A DNA stretch of 46,878 nt, taken from the NCBI GenBank assembly GCA_017995055.1, contig JAGOJP010000003.1, positions 1 through 46,878 on the forward strand. The letters run 5' to 3'. Position 1 is the first letter of the stretch. Every line of letters begins with the position of its first letter. The translations under genes and the position numbers were made by a program. The notes under the pieces were generated by a model. It made no database searches. It saw nothing but the letters and a program-made list of their open reading frames with translations, and was not told the DNA's origin. This document shows, piece by piece, positions 25,164 to 34,191 of the stretch. This stretch comes from Candidatus Omnitrophota bacterium (GTDB lineage Bacteria; Omnitrophota; Gorgyraeia; Zapsychrales; JANLHA01).

Positions 25164-26471
25164 TTACGCATTGAAATGACACAACAAATACTCCCGCAGC
25201 CGGTCAACGGGCACCCGATCCTGGGTCATCGTGTCACGGGAACGCACCGTCACCTGCTGATCCTCCAGCGACTGGACATCCACCGTGACGCAAAAAAACG
25301 TCCCGATCTCATCCTGCCGGCGGTACAGTTTCCCGATGGAAGCCGTATCATCATACGCGCAGATAAAATCTTTTTGCAGGTCTTTTTTAAGGGTCTTGGC
25401 CAGCGTCACGATTTCAGAATTCTTCTTTAATAAAGGCAGAAACGCAACTTGAATCGGGACGAGGGATTTATGCAGCTTTAAAACCACGCGGAGGTTGTCG
25501 TTCACTTTTTCTTCATGATACGCGTCGACAATAAAGGCCAAGGTGGCCCTGTCTACGCCGCCGGACGGCTCTATAATGTAAGGATAAAATTTTTCGCTGG
25601 TCGTCAAGTCCTGAAATGAGAGGTCTTTCCCGGAAAACTGGGCGTGCTGACGGAGATCATAATCTGTCCGGTTAGCAATTCCTTCCAGTTCAGACCAGCC
25701 GAAGGGGAACAGATATTCCACATCCGTGCACCCAGCGGCGTAATGGGCCAACTCATCCTGACCGTGCGGTCGCAAACGGAGATTATCCCGCCGGAGCCCC
25801 AGATCAAGATACCACTGATACCGCGCCTGAATCCATTGCTCATGGCAACGAAGGGCGTCCTCGGGCCGGGTAAAATACTCAATCTCCATCTGTTCAAATT
25901 CGCGTGTCCGGAACGTGAAGTTCCCGGGTGTGATTTCGTTGCGGAATGATTTCCCGATCTGGGCGATCCCGAAGGGCAGCTTCCGCCGGGTCACATCCAC
26001 GACATTCGGAAAATTCACGAAAATGCCCTGAGCCGTTTCCGGGCGGAGATACACAACGCTCCCCTCATCTTCAACCGCACCCAGGTGCGTTTTCAGCATG
26101 AGATTAAAGGCCCGTCCGTCCGTGAAATCCCGGGCGCCGCAGTTCGGGCATTGGTCCCCGACATGGTCCTGCCGGAAACGCTTCTTGCACTGCTTGCAGT
26201 CCACCAGCACATCGGTAAAATTCTCGGTGTGTCCGGATGCCTTCCATGTCGTGGGATGCATAAGGATACTGGCATCCAACCCAACGACATCGTCCCGGTC
26301 ATGCACCATGGCCTTCCACCAGGCCGCCTTCACGTTGCGTTTAAGCTCAACGCCCAAAGGGCCGTAATCCCAGGCACTCCCCAGCCCGCCGTATATTTCT
26401 GAAGATTGAAAAATAAAACCCCGGCGTTTACAGAGGGATACAATTTTATCCATATCAACGGATGCCGACAT
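25164..26471 (-). CDS. glyS: Glycyl-tRNA synthetase, single-chain alpha2 type
   Basis: This 435-residue class II enzyme charges tRNA-Gly. It is the one-chain, dimeric type of archaea, eukaryotes and some bacteria, not the (alpha-beta)2 form. Seen are the N-terminal KRRGFIFQSSEIYGG, a zinc ribbon with four Cys (CKQC and CPNC, about residues 91-112), LRPETAQGIFVNF, FRNEITPGNFTFRTREF (class II motif 2), and motif 3 near VDRATLAF. The C-terminal anticodon-binding domain is present. No Shine-Dalgarno precedes the ATG; a likely promoter ends just a few bases upstream, so the mRNA may be nearly leaderless. ppdK follows after 49 bp. Confidence 0.96.
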   Translation of the reverse strand: MSASVDMDKIVSLCKRRGFIFQSSEIYGGLGSAWDYGPLGVELKRNVKAAWWKAMVHDRDDVVGLDASILMHPTTWKASGHTENFTDVLVDCKQCKKRFRQDHVGDQCPNCGARDFTDGRAFNLMLKTHLGAVEDEGSVVYLRPETAQGIFVNFPNVVDVTRRKLPFGIAQIGKSFRNEITPGNFTFRTREFEQMEIEYFTRPEDALRCHEQWIQARYQWYLDLGLRRDNLRLRPHGQDELAHYAAGCTDVEYLFPFGWSELEGIANRTDYDLRQHAQFSGKDLSFQDLTTSEKFYPYIIEPSGGVDRATLAFIVDAYHEEKVNDNLRVVLKLHKSLVPIQVAFLPLLKKNSEIVTLAKTLKKDLQKDFICAYDDTASIGKLYRRQDEIGTFFCVTVDVQSLEDQQVTVRSRDTMTQDRVPVDRLREYLLCHFNA

Positions 26472-26483
26472 TAGGAATGATCT

Positions 26484-26511
26484 TTTATATTAAATATATC
26501 AGAAGGTTTAA
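26484..26511 (-). promoter_or_regulatory. Probable glyS promoter with very short leader
   Basis: On the minus strand TTAAAC (26506-26511) is 16 bp from TATAAA (26484-26489). Transcription would start near 26477, about 6 nt before the ATG at 26471, matching the absence of a Shine-Dalgarno. Confidence 0.5.
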
Positions 26512-26562
26512 TTGAAGCCATATTCTAACTAAAAGTTCCCTAAAATGCAAGGGGTTTTAATG

Positions 26563-26860
26563 AGCACAAGACTTACGGAACATCAGTGAACGTAAGCCTT
26601 CCGTGCGAATTAACCCCGGGGCTTTTCCGGGGTCTAAGTTTGCGTGAAACGCAAACGGCCTTCAGGCAAGCACAAGACTTACGGCAGCGGGCAGCGGACG
26701 TAAGTCGTCCGTGCGAATTAACCCCGGGGCTTTTCCGGGGTCTAAGTTTGCGTGAAACGCAAACGGCCTTCAGGCAGACACAAGGCTTACGGAACATCAG
26801 TGAACGTAAGCCTTCCGTGCGAATTAACCCCGGGACTTTTCCGGGGTCTAAGTTTGCGGG
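26563..26860. repeat. Hairpin-rich tandem repeat, about 2.8 units of 106-107 bp
   Basis: Units start near 26563, 26669 and 26776; the third is cut off after TTTGCGGG. Each full unit has three stem-loops: CTTACG/CGTAAG, ACCCCGG/CCGGGGT and GTTTGCGT/ACGCAAAC. The first stem reads GACTTACG/CGTAAGTC in unit 2 and GGCTTACG/CGTAAGCC in unit 3, a compensatory change. The sequence is unrelated to the 17508 and 20189 elements. It fills the gap between the glyS upstream region and the zinc-ribbon gene; I see no gene in 26472-26868. Confidence 0.9.
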
Positions 26861-26868
26861 ATAAAGAA

Positions 26869-27186
26869 TCAGATGGATTGGAAGATAATATTATAATAGG
26901 AAGAAATATATTCCATATAATGCATAACCATTTTGGCCAGAACCCAACTGATAAAAATAATGACTAAAGAAACAAAAAGTTTCGTGTTCCGGCTGTATTG
27001 CGGATGAATCCAAACCAAGGGGAGAATCAGCGGGCCAACACAACAAAACCCGAGTACCAAAAAAGTCTTGCTGAAAAACCACGCGGCCTTTGGCTTCCTG
27101 GCCGCCCCATCGAGGAACTCGTTACAATACCGGCATTTAATGGCCTCATCCTGAATGTCTTCCGCACAAAAGGGGCACTTTTTCAT
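26869..27186 (-). CDS. Small zinc-ribbon membrane protein
   Basis: This 105-residue protein begins with a zinc ribbon, CPFCAEDIQDEAIKCRYC (residues 4-21), followed by two hydrophobic segments (about 38-60 and 68-88). Zinc-ribbon-plus-membrane proteins of this size are common and mostly of unknown function. It lies 12 bp downstream of panB on the same strand, so it is probably cotranscribed, but there is no sign of a link to pantothenate synthesis. No strong Shine-Dalgarno; the upstream sequence is A-rich. Confidence 0.8.
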   Translation of the reverse strand: MKKCPFCAEDIQDEAIKCRYCNEFLDGAARKPKAAWFFSKTFLVLGFCCVGPLILPLVWIHPQYSRNTKLFVSLVIIFISWVLAKMVMHYMEYISSYYNIIFQSI

Positions 27187-27198
27187 CTTATCTTTTTT

Positions 27199-28053
27199 TT
27201 AATCTTGTTTAGGATCCAAACAGGATTGCAGTTTATGGTATTCCTCATCCGTTATAATATAGCGATGTTGCTGATCCGGGAACGTTCCGCTTCGGACCTC
27301 CTCCTGAAAAACTTTCACCGCCTGCTGGACAGCCGCATCAATCTGGCCATACGGTTTGACAAACTTAGGGCGGAACCCGCTAAAAAGCCCTAGAATGTCA
27401 TGCAGAACAAGAACCTGGCCGTCGCACTGTACGCCGGCCCCAATGCCTATGGTCGGAATGGTCAACCGCCGCGTAATAAGCCCCGCCAGGCGGTCCGGGA
27501 TGCATTCCAGGACAACAGCAAAACATCCGGCGTCCTGCATCAGCGCCGCCTGGTCAAAAATCGCCTTGGCGCTTTCCGCCCCCTTGCCCTGCACTTTAAA
27601 CCCGCCCAGTTCTTCCGCAGTCTGGGGCGTCAACCCCACATGCGCCATCACCGGGACACCGGCGCGGATCAAAGCGTGAACAACGGGCAGACACCCGTTA
27701 AACCATTCGATTTTCACCGCCCCGCATCCGGCGGCGTCCAAAAACCGGCGCGCGTCCGCGACCACCCCCTCCGCCGGCTTCCGGCAGGTCCTATACGGCA
27801 GGTCGGCGACAACAAGGGCCCGGGACACGCCGCGGCAGACAGCGCCCGCATGATGAAGCATGGCTTCAACGTCCACATCCCGGGTTGACTTCAGCCCCAG
27901 AACCACATTGGCGACCGAATCCCCGACAAGGATAATATCAACCCCGCAGTCATCAAGAATTCTGGCAAAAGGGGTATCATAAGCGGTCAGCATGACAATT
28001 TTTCTGCCCTGCTGTTTCTGCTCAAGAATATGCTGTAGCGTTACCCTATTCAT
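27199..28053 (-). CDS. panB: 3-methyl-2-oxobutanoate hydroxymethyltransferase
   Basis: This 284-residue TIM-barrel enzyme makes ketopantoate from 2-ketoisovalerate and methylene-tetrahydrofolate, the first step of pantothenate and CoA synthesis. Seen are MLTAYDTPFARILDD, the metal-site LVGDSVANVVLG (Asp45), KIEWFNG, MAHVGLTPQ, the catalytic-Glu segment VLECIPDRL and GIGAGVQCDGQVLVLHD. Length is normal. The start ATG overlaps the stop of the nfnB-like gene by 4 bp (ATGA), so translation is coupled. No other pan gene is in the window. Confidence 0.97.
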   Translation of the reverse strand: MNRVTLQHILEQKQQGRKIVMLTAYDTPFARILDDCGVDIILVGDSVANVVLGLKSTRDVDVEAMLHHAGAVCRGVSRALVVADLPYRTCRKPAEGVVADARRFLDAAGCGAVKIEWFNGCLPVVHALIRAGVPVMAHVGLTPQTAEELGGFKVQGKGAESAKAIFDQAALMQDAGCFAVVLECIPDRLAGLITRRLTIPTIGIGAGVQCDGQVLVLHDILGLFSGFRPKFVKPYGQIDAAVQQAVKVFQEEVRSGTFPDQQHRYIITDEEYHKLQSCLDPKQD

Positions 28054-29414
28054 GATTTCATAAATCCATTTTCAACCGCCGACGCCGCTTTCTGTGCCGA
28101 GGCGATCGTACCCACCAGATCAAGCTGCCCGCACAGCGCGTCCCCCGCGGCGTACACGTACGGCAGAGGTGTTTTCATCGTCAACTCCTCCACCCAAAGA
28201 TACCCTTGCTTCGTGGACGTCAATCCCGGGACCAGGTCAAAAACCGCCATATTCGGTTTATGGGCCATAGCCAGGATAACGCTGTCCGCCTCAACGACAA
28301 ACGCCGAATCCGGCACCGCCATAAGCTGCCACTGGCCATTGCCTTTGGGATCAGCATAATCCATCCGGTCACAAAAAACTCCGCAGACAGACTGATCCGC
28401 CGTTCCCCGCAGTTCAAGCGGACGTACCAGAGGAACAATAGTTACCCCTTCTTCCCGGGCGTGCTTCCGGTCCGCGGGATAAACGGCCATCTCCTCCTCC
28501 GCTTGGGGGAAAAGCAGGGAAACATCCTTCCCTAGCCGGAGGCAAAGCCGCGCGCAATCCAGCGCCTTGTTCCCCGCGCCCAAAACCGCCACCTTTTTGC
28601 AACGTCGGAACAACGCATCATTGATCAAGGCGGGATCCGGCTCGGACACATCCGCCTTCATAAGGAACTCTTCTGAAAAATAAACGCCTCCCAGGAAATG
28701 CCCGGGGAGCTGTTTTAAATCCGCGCCGCCGGTTCCCACGGCGAGAACAACGCTGCGGAAACCTCTGGCCCACACATCCTCGATTGTCAAAGACTGCCCG
28801 AGCCGGCTTAACGTCGCAAACCGCACCCCTTCTTCTTCGATATCGGCGACCGTCATATCGACAATTTTATTCGGTAGCCGGATTTCCGGAATACCGTAAC
28901 GAAGCACGCCTCCCAAAAAAGGGAACGACTCAAAAACCGTGACCTGAAAGTCACGCCGGGCCAAGTAATAAGCCGTGGCCAACCCGGCCGCGCCGGACCC
29001 GATCACCGCAACCGGAGGCCCGGAAGGCGCCCGCTTCTTTTTTAATATCGATAACACCCGGCCGTGGTCAGCCGCGTAACGTTCAAGCGCTCTGATGGCG
29101 ATCGGATCGCCTTCTTTCTGGAGTATGCAGGTCCGCTCACACGGCGCCCCGCAAACCCGCCCGCAGATATCCGGCAACGCGTTGCATTCTTTAATTTTCT
29201 GCAGGGCCGCCGGGAAATCCCCTTCCCTTAAAAGACGGATAAAACCCGGGATATCGACCTTCAAAGGGCAAGCGTTCACGCACACCGGGTCGCTGCACTG
29301 AGGGCAGCGCCGGGCCTCCCCCAAAGCACTTGACCGGGAAAATCCCTGGCAGACTTCCTGAAAATTTTTAACGCGTTTCTCTTTGGACTGCGTCTTTTGC
29401 GGCGTTTGCAGCAT
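28050..29414 (-). CDS. NfnB/SudA/GltD-like NAD(P)-dependent flavoprotein
   Basis: This protein of about 454 residues has an N-terminal Fe-S domain (CPQCSDPVCVNACP, CGRVCGAPCERTC), then an FAD domain (GSGAAGLATAYYLARR) and an NAD(P) domain (VLGAGNKALDCARLCLRLG). This is the layout of glutamate synthase small chain, sulfide dehydrogenase alpha and NfnB. Its partner gene just upstream is NfnA/SudB-like, which favours an electron-bifurcating NADH-dependent ferredoxin:NADP oxidoreductase or sulfide dehydrogenase; glutamate synthase is unlikely without a gltB. The ATG at 29414 has GAGAGG 9 nt upstream; a GTG at 29441 is possible. The end overlaps panB by 4 bp. Confidence 0.88.
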   Translation of the reverse strand: MLQTPQKTQSKEKRVKNFQEVCQGFSRSSALGEARRCPQCSDPVCVNACPLKVDIPGFIRLLREGDFPAALQKIKECNALPDICGRVCGAPCERTCILQKEGDPIAIRALERYAADHGRVLSILKKKRAPSGPPVAVIGSGAAGLATAYYLARRDFQVTVFESFPFLGGVLRYGIPEIRLPNKIVDMTVADIEEEGVRFATLSRLGQSLTIEDVWARGFRSVVLAVGTGGADLKQLPGHFLGGVYFSEEFLMKADVSEPDPALINDALFRRCKKVAVLGAGNKALDCARLCLRLGKDVSLLFPQAEEEMAVYPADRKHAREEGVTIVPLVRPLELRGTADQSVCGVFCDRMDYADPKGNGQWQLMAVPDSAFVVEADSVILAMAHKPNMAVFDLVPGLTSTKQGYLWVEELTMKTPLPYVYAAGDALCGQLDLVGTIASAQKAASAVENGFMKS

Positions 29415-29489
29415 ACACAGAATCCTCTCGCCTTTATCCACAGGCCTACCTGTGATCCTCCGCGGCGGGCGGATAAAACAGACCGGAGA

Positions 29490-30350
29490 TTAATCCCCCC
29501 ACAGCCCCGACAGGAATTTTTTCATGCTGCCTCCATCCGGGGGGCGGTCTTCTGAAAGACAGGCCGAGTGGTCATGCGCCCACAAACGGGCTTTCAGCTT
29601 TTCAAAATCGACTTCATGACCGTTAAATTCCGGGCCGTCCACGCAGGACAACACGGGTTTCGAATCAACATCAAGACGGCACGAGCCGCAAATCCCCGAC
29701 CCGCAATGCATGATCGTGTTCGCCTGAATAAAAGTTTCTATTTTTTTCCCCCGGGTCATCCGGCAGGCCTCCTCCATCATGGCCGCCGGTCCGATCACAT
29801 ACACCAGTTTGACCCGTTCCTCGTCCAGAATCTCTTTCAGCAATTCAAGGACCGTCCCTTTGCGCTCATACGTCCCGTCTTCCGTGGTGATCATAAGTTT
29901 ATGGCAAGCCAGCCGCATTTGCGTTTCAAGGAGCACAGAATTTTTATTCTCCGCCCCGATCAACCCGATCACCTTGTTTTCACAGCGCTTCAGCGCCCGG
30001 CAAACCGGCAAAATGGACGCGATACTCACCCCCGAGGCGGCGCACACAACCGTTCCGGCCGTTTTAATGGTGGCCGGTTTGCCGAGGGGCCCCATAACCG
30101 CGTAAACCGACTCCTGGATCGACAAACTTCCCAACCGACGGGTCGCGGGCCCCCGTTCCTGAAACACCAGGGACACCGTGCCCCGGAGGGGATCGTTCTC
30201 GACGATAGTTAAGGGCAGCCAACCGGCGTTTTTTTCCGGCATAACGATCACAAACTGCCCGGGCAAAGCCTTCGCGGCAACGGTTTCGGCCACGATATCC
30301 AGCCGTTTCATATCCTTAGCTAAAAGCTGCCGGTTAATAATTGTAAACAT
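29490..30350 (-). CDS. NfnA/SudB-like ferredoxin-NADP reductase subunit
   Basis: This 286-residue flavoprotein has an N-terminal FAD-binding barrel (PGQFVIVMPE and a threonine-serine stretch in TIVENDPLRGTVSLV), an NAD domain (AASGVSIASILPV), and a C-terminal [2Fe-2S] site with Cys at about 216, 221, 224 and 236 (MHCGSGICGSCRL and VLSCVDGPEFNGHEVDF). These are typical of sulfide dehydrogenase beta and NfnA. It pairs with the NfnB-like gene 75 bp downstream (48 bp if that gene starts at its GTG). The enzyme would transfer electrons between ferredoxin, NADH and NADP; which reaction is physiological cannot be told. The ATG is right beside the promoter, so the mRNA is probably leaderless. Confidence 0.9.
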   Translation of the reverse strand: MFTIINRQLLAKDMKRLDIVAETVAAKALPGQFVIVMPEKNAGWLPLTIVENDPLRGTVSLVFQERGPATRRLGSLSIQESVYAVMGPLGKPATIKTAGTVVCAASGVSIASILPVCRALKRCENKVIGLIGAENKNSVLLETQMRLACHKLMITTEDGTYERKGTVLELLKEILDEERVKLVYVIGPAAMMEEACRMTRGKKIETFIQANTIMHCGSGICGSCRLDVDSKPVLSCVDGPEFNGHEVDFEKLKARLWAHDHSACLSEDRPPDGGSMKKFLSGLWGD

Positions 30351-30358
30351 AATGTGTT

Positions 30359-30388
30359 ATTATACGGGAAGACCCCCGGCCTCTGCAA
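30359..30388 (-). promoter_or_regulatory. Promoter of the nfnA-nfnB-panB operon, leaderless layout
   Basis: On the minus strand TTGCAG (30383-30388) is 18 bp from TATAAT (30359-30364). Only 8 bp separate the -10 from the ATG at 30350, so transcription would start within 1-2 nt of the start codon. Confidence 0.65.
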
Positions 30389-30422
30389 CCGCGGATTCCA
30401 GTATTTAATTTAAAATATGAGA

Positions 30423-32162
30423 TTATCTTTTCAGCACTTCCAACAACTTTTTTAAAGGCAGCGTATTTAAAACATGCTCTTTGGTCAACCATGCCCGCCG
30501 GGCCACGGCGACACCGTACGGCATATGGCTCAAATGAGACACAGCGTGGGAATCCGTGTCGATCACGAACGACACCCCCCGTTCCCGGGCACAGTAAACA
30601 TTCTCGGAATTCAGATCGAGCCGGACCGGGAAAGCGTTAATTTCCAGGAACGTCCGCGATTCCGCTGCCGCCTCGAACAGCGCCAGAAGATCAACGTCAT
30701 AAGCGTCCCGCTTGCCTTTATGCACGCCTGTGGGATGGGCGATCGCATGGACATAAGGGTTCCGGCAGGCCTTGACCAGCCGGCGCGTCATCTGCTCCCG
30801 GGTTTGCTCCAATCCCGTATGCACCGCCGCGATGACAAAATCAAACTCTTTTAATACCCGGGTGTCATAATCAATACCGCCGTCGGCGTTAATTTCCACC
30901 TCCGTCCCGAAAAGAACCCGGCAAGCCGGGAACGCTTGCTGAACCCGGTCAATTTCAGCCCGTTTCCGCAGGAGGTCTACCGGGGTCAGCCCGCCGGCGA
31001 CGGTCAAACTCTGGGAATGATCGCAGATGCCGACATATTCATACCCCCTGGCCGCCGCGCCCGCCACCATGTCGCGGATGGAGCTCTTCCCGTCGGAGAA
31101 GTCCGAATGCACGTGAAGGTCTCCTTTCATGTCCGTCACCCGGATCAATTCCGGGACCCGGAGATCTTCCCGCGGATCCGCCCCGTTAAAAATCCGGTCC
31201 AGGCCCACATCTTCCCTCAGCTCCGGAGGGATAAACGGCAAGCCCAGCGCCCGGAAACAGGCCTCTTCCGTGTCCGAGGCCAAAAGTGTTTCTTCCTGCC
31301 CGGCGGTCGAAAAAACCCCGTATTCATTCACTTTCTTGCCCTGCCGAAGCGCCGCCTGTCTTAAACGGACATTAAAATTTTTGGAGCCGGTAAAATACAC
31401 CAGCGCCGCCCCGAAACAAACCGGATCAACAACCCGGACATCAACCTGAATGCCGTCGGCCATCAGGGCAGACGATTTCGTGGGGCCATGAGACTGAACG
31501 GTTTTCACCGTGGACAGGGAGACAAAAGCGTCCATCACCGGCCCGCTGTCTAAAGCCGCGACCAGGATGTCAATATCGCGGACCGCCTCTTTACGGCGTC
31601 TGACACTCCCTGCGGCCTCAATCTGTTTGACCTGCGGCAGCCTTTTTAACTCTTCAATAATATACGAAACCATAACGTCGGCTTCTGCCGGGGTGAGATA
31701 GGATTGCGCCTGCCGTATAATCCGGATTCCCGCCACAATATTCTCGACTGTCTTCGTTTTTATCCCGGGGAGTTCCGCCAAAGCTCCGGACAGGGCGGCT
31801 TTCTCCAGCCCGGCGATATCCCGGATATTCAGGCGCTCAAAAAATAATTTCGCCTTTCGGGGGCCGACGTTGGGAACCTGCACGACAGCCAGAAGGCTTT
31901 CCGGAACCGCTTCGATGAGTTTTTCATAAGCGGATACCCGGCCGGAATCCAGGTACTCTATGATTTTGTCTTTTAAAGCCGTTCCCACCCCCGGGATTCC
32001 GGACAGCCGGTCCTGGTCCCTGAGAATCCGGACATCTTCCGCCAGTTGGGACAGCCGGTCCGCCGCCTGATGATACGCGCGGACTTTAAAGATGTTTTCC
32101 CCCCGGATTTCAAGGAGCGTGCCCATGCGGTTAAATATCCCGGCCAGTATGTGATTGTTCAT
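30423..32162 (-). CDS. polX: Family X DNA polymerase with PHP domain
   Basis: This 579-residue protein has an N-terminal helix-hairpin-helix polymerase beta-like part (about 1-310) and a C-terminal PHP phosphoesterase (about 335-579). The polymerase has GSVRRRKEAVRDIDIL with the catalytic Asp pair near residue 196 and DGIQVDVRVV with the third Asp near 239. The PHP domain has GDLHVHSDFSDG and later His/Asp clusters (EVEINADGGIDYD, HAIAHPTG, DTDSHAVSHL), which give 3'-5' exonuclease and other repair activity in B. subtilis PolX. I chose the ATG at 32162, which overlaps the PilZ stop by 4 bp (ATGA), over the TTG at 32168. Confidence 0.96.
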   Translation of the reverse strand: MNNHILAGIFNRMGTLLEIRGENIFKVRAYHQAADRLSQLAEDVRILRDQDRLSGIPGVGTALKDKIIEYLDSGRVSAYEKLIEAVPESLLAVVQVPNVGPRKAKLFFERLNIRDIAGLEKAALSGALAELPGIKTKTVENIVAGIRIIRQAQSYLTPAEADVMVSYIIEELKRLPQVKQIEAAGSVRRRKEAVRDIDILVAALDSGPVMDAFVSLSTVKTVQSHGPTKSSALMADGIQVDVRVVDPVCFGAALVYFTGSKNFNVRLRQAALRQGKKVNEYGVFSTAGQEETLLASDTEEACFRALGLPFIPPELREDVGLDRIFNGADPREDLRVPELIRVTDMKGDLHVHSDFSDGKSSIRDMVAGAAARGYEYVGICDHSQSLTVAGGLTPVDLLRKRAEIDRVQQAFPACRVLFGTEVEINADGGIDYDTRVLKEFDFVIAAVHTGLEQTREQMTRRLVKACRNPYVHAIAHPTGVHKGKRDAYDVDLLALFEAAAESRTFLEINAFPVRLDLNSENVYCARERGVSFVIDTDSHAVSHLSHMPYGVAVARRAWLTKEHVLNTLPLKKLLEVLKR

Positions 32163-32524
32163 TTCCAAAAAACTTCCTTCAGTTTCTCAGCGTAATACCG
32201 GACAAAAACAGTCTCGTCCTCCGCCACCGGTCCGGTAATTTTAAAACCGATCTTGTATTCCTTGAACCCGCCCATCACCTCCATGCCGATCATCTCTTCC
32301 ACCCGGATGACGGTCACGTGAATAACCGGTCTCTTTCCCGTCGGGAGTTCTACCTGGACAGCCAGTTCCTGCCCGATCTCCAACGGCTCTTTTGTCACCA
32401 GACAAATGCCTGTCGCGCTGATATCCATCGTGGCCGCCAGGACTATTTCCTCTTGATTCAGCGGAGAAGGAAAACTCACCGGTAACTCCACCTTTAAACG
32501 ATGACAACGTCTTTTATCATTCAT
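32159..32524 (-). CDS. PilZ-domain protein
   Basis: This 121-residue single-domain protein has the PilZ cyclic-di-GMP-binding motifs: RRCHR near the N-terminus (RxxxR) and DISATGI (D/NxSxxG) about 30 residues later, followed by beta strands typical of the barrel. It could link c-di-GMP to motility, surface or export processes. GGAGG is 7 nt before the ATG. It lies 32 bp after the M50 protease gene and overlaps polX by 4 bp. No diguanylate cyclase is in the window. The mix with polX is probably positional rather than functional. Confidence 0.9.
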   Translation of the reverse strand: MNDKRRCHRLKVELPVSFPSPLNQEEIVLAATMDISATGICLVTKEPLEIGQELAVQVELPTGKRPVIHVTVIRVEEMIGMEVMGGFKEYKIGFKITGPVAEDETVFVRYYAEKLKEVFWK

Positions 32525-32556
32525 TCACGCCTCCTTAAATGAACTCACCCTCAAGA

Positions 32557-34191
32557 TTATCCCAACCCGTAGAACCGGGCGAGCGTAACCAAAAAAACAT
32601 GCAGAACGATAAAAACCGGCAACAGCAAATACTGCAATATTCCGGAAAAAACCAGGAGCGCAACTAAAAAAAGCCCGAAAGAGCCCAACCACGCGAAAAT
32701 TCTATCAAGCCAGCGCCAAGGCAGCAACGCCCTTAAAATATGCGACCCGTCCAGGGGAGGGACAGGCAGAAGGTTCAGCCCGGCCAAAAACATATTCATC
32801 ACCATCCCGTATTTGCAGATATTCACGCCATAGGTCAGCAACAGTTCCCGGCCATGTCCACCGGCGATAATTGTCCCGGACCCCAGCGAACTAAAGCCGT
32901 AAGAGACATACCCCTGGCTTTTAAGATAATACCCAAGCACCCCCAAAACACTGCCGAAGATGAACGCGATCAGGATATTAACACCCGGGCCAGCCAGCGA
33001 CACCAGCGCGTCATCCCACCGGGGATTCTTATAATTCCCTGGATTCACCGGGACCGGCTTAGCCCACCCGACCAGGATCTGGGCCCGGCTCAGGAGAAGG
33101 GCCAGAGGGAGAAAAACAGAACCGAACCAATCTATATGAACCAACGGGTTAAGCGACAGCCGGCCCAGGGCACGCGCCGTTTGATCCCCCCTCTTAAAGG
33201 CGACCCAGCCATGCATGTATTCATGAAGGATAACGGAAAAAATCAGGATTAAAAAAGCAGCGATATGGTAAACCCAGGGCTTGACGCGGTCCTGCGTTTT
33301 GGTGATCTTAAGCAGCGTTTCAATGGAGCGGTCATACCCGCCCATCCTGTCCAACGCCGTCAGGCTTTTTTTAGCAATGACAAAATGCTGCCGGGCTTCT
33401 TCAAAATTCCCCTCCTGCAGATAGACCGTAGCCAACATCATATGAAGCCGGCTGTCCAACGGCGCCAAGGCAATCGCCCGGGTCAATAGTTCCTTGGTCT
33501 GCTCCAGGTTCCCGGCCATAAGCGCACCGGAAGACAAAAAATAATACGGCGTAATGGAATACGGCCTTCGGGACTGCGCTTCCCGGGCGACACGCATCGC
33601 CAAATTCAATTTCGTAACCGCCCCTTCCGGAGAGGGTTCCTTTTCAGCCAAAAACAGATAATACCTGGCCTGCCCGACAAAATTCAAATAAGACTCCGGG
33701 CCTTTCCTCGCAAGTTCTTCCAGGTAATGGAAAACAGCAGGGTCATCCGGCGTATATTTCAGCTTAAGATTCAAGAGCGCCAGATATATCTCCGCAGGCT
33801 CGGGCGCCGACGTTAACGCCGCCTCATAATACGGCACGGCGGCATCCGGATTATTTTCTAAATCCGCCATAACGCCCAAGCTGAATAAAATTTTATAATC
33901 CCGGGGATTCTCTGCGAGTTCCGCCTTAAGCGCGGCCTGTATCTTTTCAACAGACTCTCCGAGGTTGATCGCAGACAGCCATAAGCCGCTGCGGGCCTCA
34001 AGATGAGAGGGGTTCTCTTCCAAAACGACCCGGTAAAAATCATAAGCCGATTCAAAATTCTGATGATTAAACGCCTCAACCGCCTGCTGAAAGAACGGCC
34101 GGGTATCGGCGGGCTCTGCCACCGGGCTGAGCAAACCTAACAAGAATAAAACAAGACCAACCGTCCTTTTGCCTCGAGATATGGCTCTCAT
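32557..34191 (-). CDS. TPR-M50 site-2-protease fusion
   Basis: This protein of about 544 residues has an N-terminal signal or anchor helix (VGLVLFLLGLLSPVA), a TPR region of about 270 residues, and a C-terminal M50 intramembrane metalloprotease. The protease has HEYMH (HExxH) near residue 325 in a membrane helix and NLLPVPPLDGSHIL (the second metal-ligand motif) near 475, as in the short FtsH-independent site-2 protease group. The TPR part should be outside the cytoplasm and might recruit substrates. The ATG at 34191 is preferred over 34212 because AAGGAG is 9 nt upstream. Targets, such as anti-sigma factors or lipoprotein fragments, are unknown. Confidence 0.88.
   Translation of the reverse strand: MRAISRGKRTVGLVLFLLGLLSPVAEPADTRPFFQQAVEAFNHQNFESAYDFYRVVLEENPSHLEARSGLWLSAINLGESVEKIQAALKAELAENPRDYKILFSLGVMADLENNPDAAVPYYEAALTSAPEPAEIYLALLNLKLKYTPDDPAVFHYLEELARKGPESYLNFVGQARYYLFLAEKEPSPEGAVTKLNLAMRVAREAQSRRPYSITPYYFLSSGALMAGNLEQTKELLTRAIALAPLDSRLHMMLATVYLQEGNFEEARQHFVIAKKSLTALDRMGGYDRSIETLLKITKTQDRVKPWVYHIAAFLILIFSVILHEYMHGWVAFKRGDQTARALGRLSLNPLVHIDWFGSVFLPLALLLSRAQILVGWAKPVPVNPGNYKNPRWDDALVSLAGPGVNILIAFIFGSVLGVLGYYLKSQGYVSYGFSSLGSGTIIAGGHGRELLLTYGVNICKYGMVMNMFLAGLNLLPVPPLDGSHILRALLPWRWLDRIFAWLGSFGLFLVALLVFSGILQYLLLPVFIVLHVFLVTLARFYGLG

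Noticed and set aside
26586-26864. Small plus-strand protein of about 92 residues across the 107-bp repeats
   Set aside because: It consists of the repeat unit read in frame and has no ribosome-binding site or domain.
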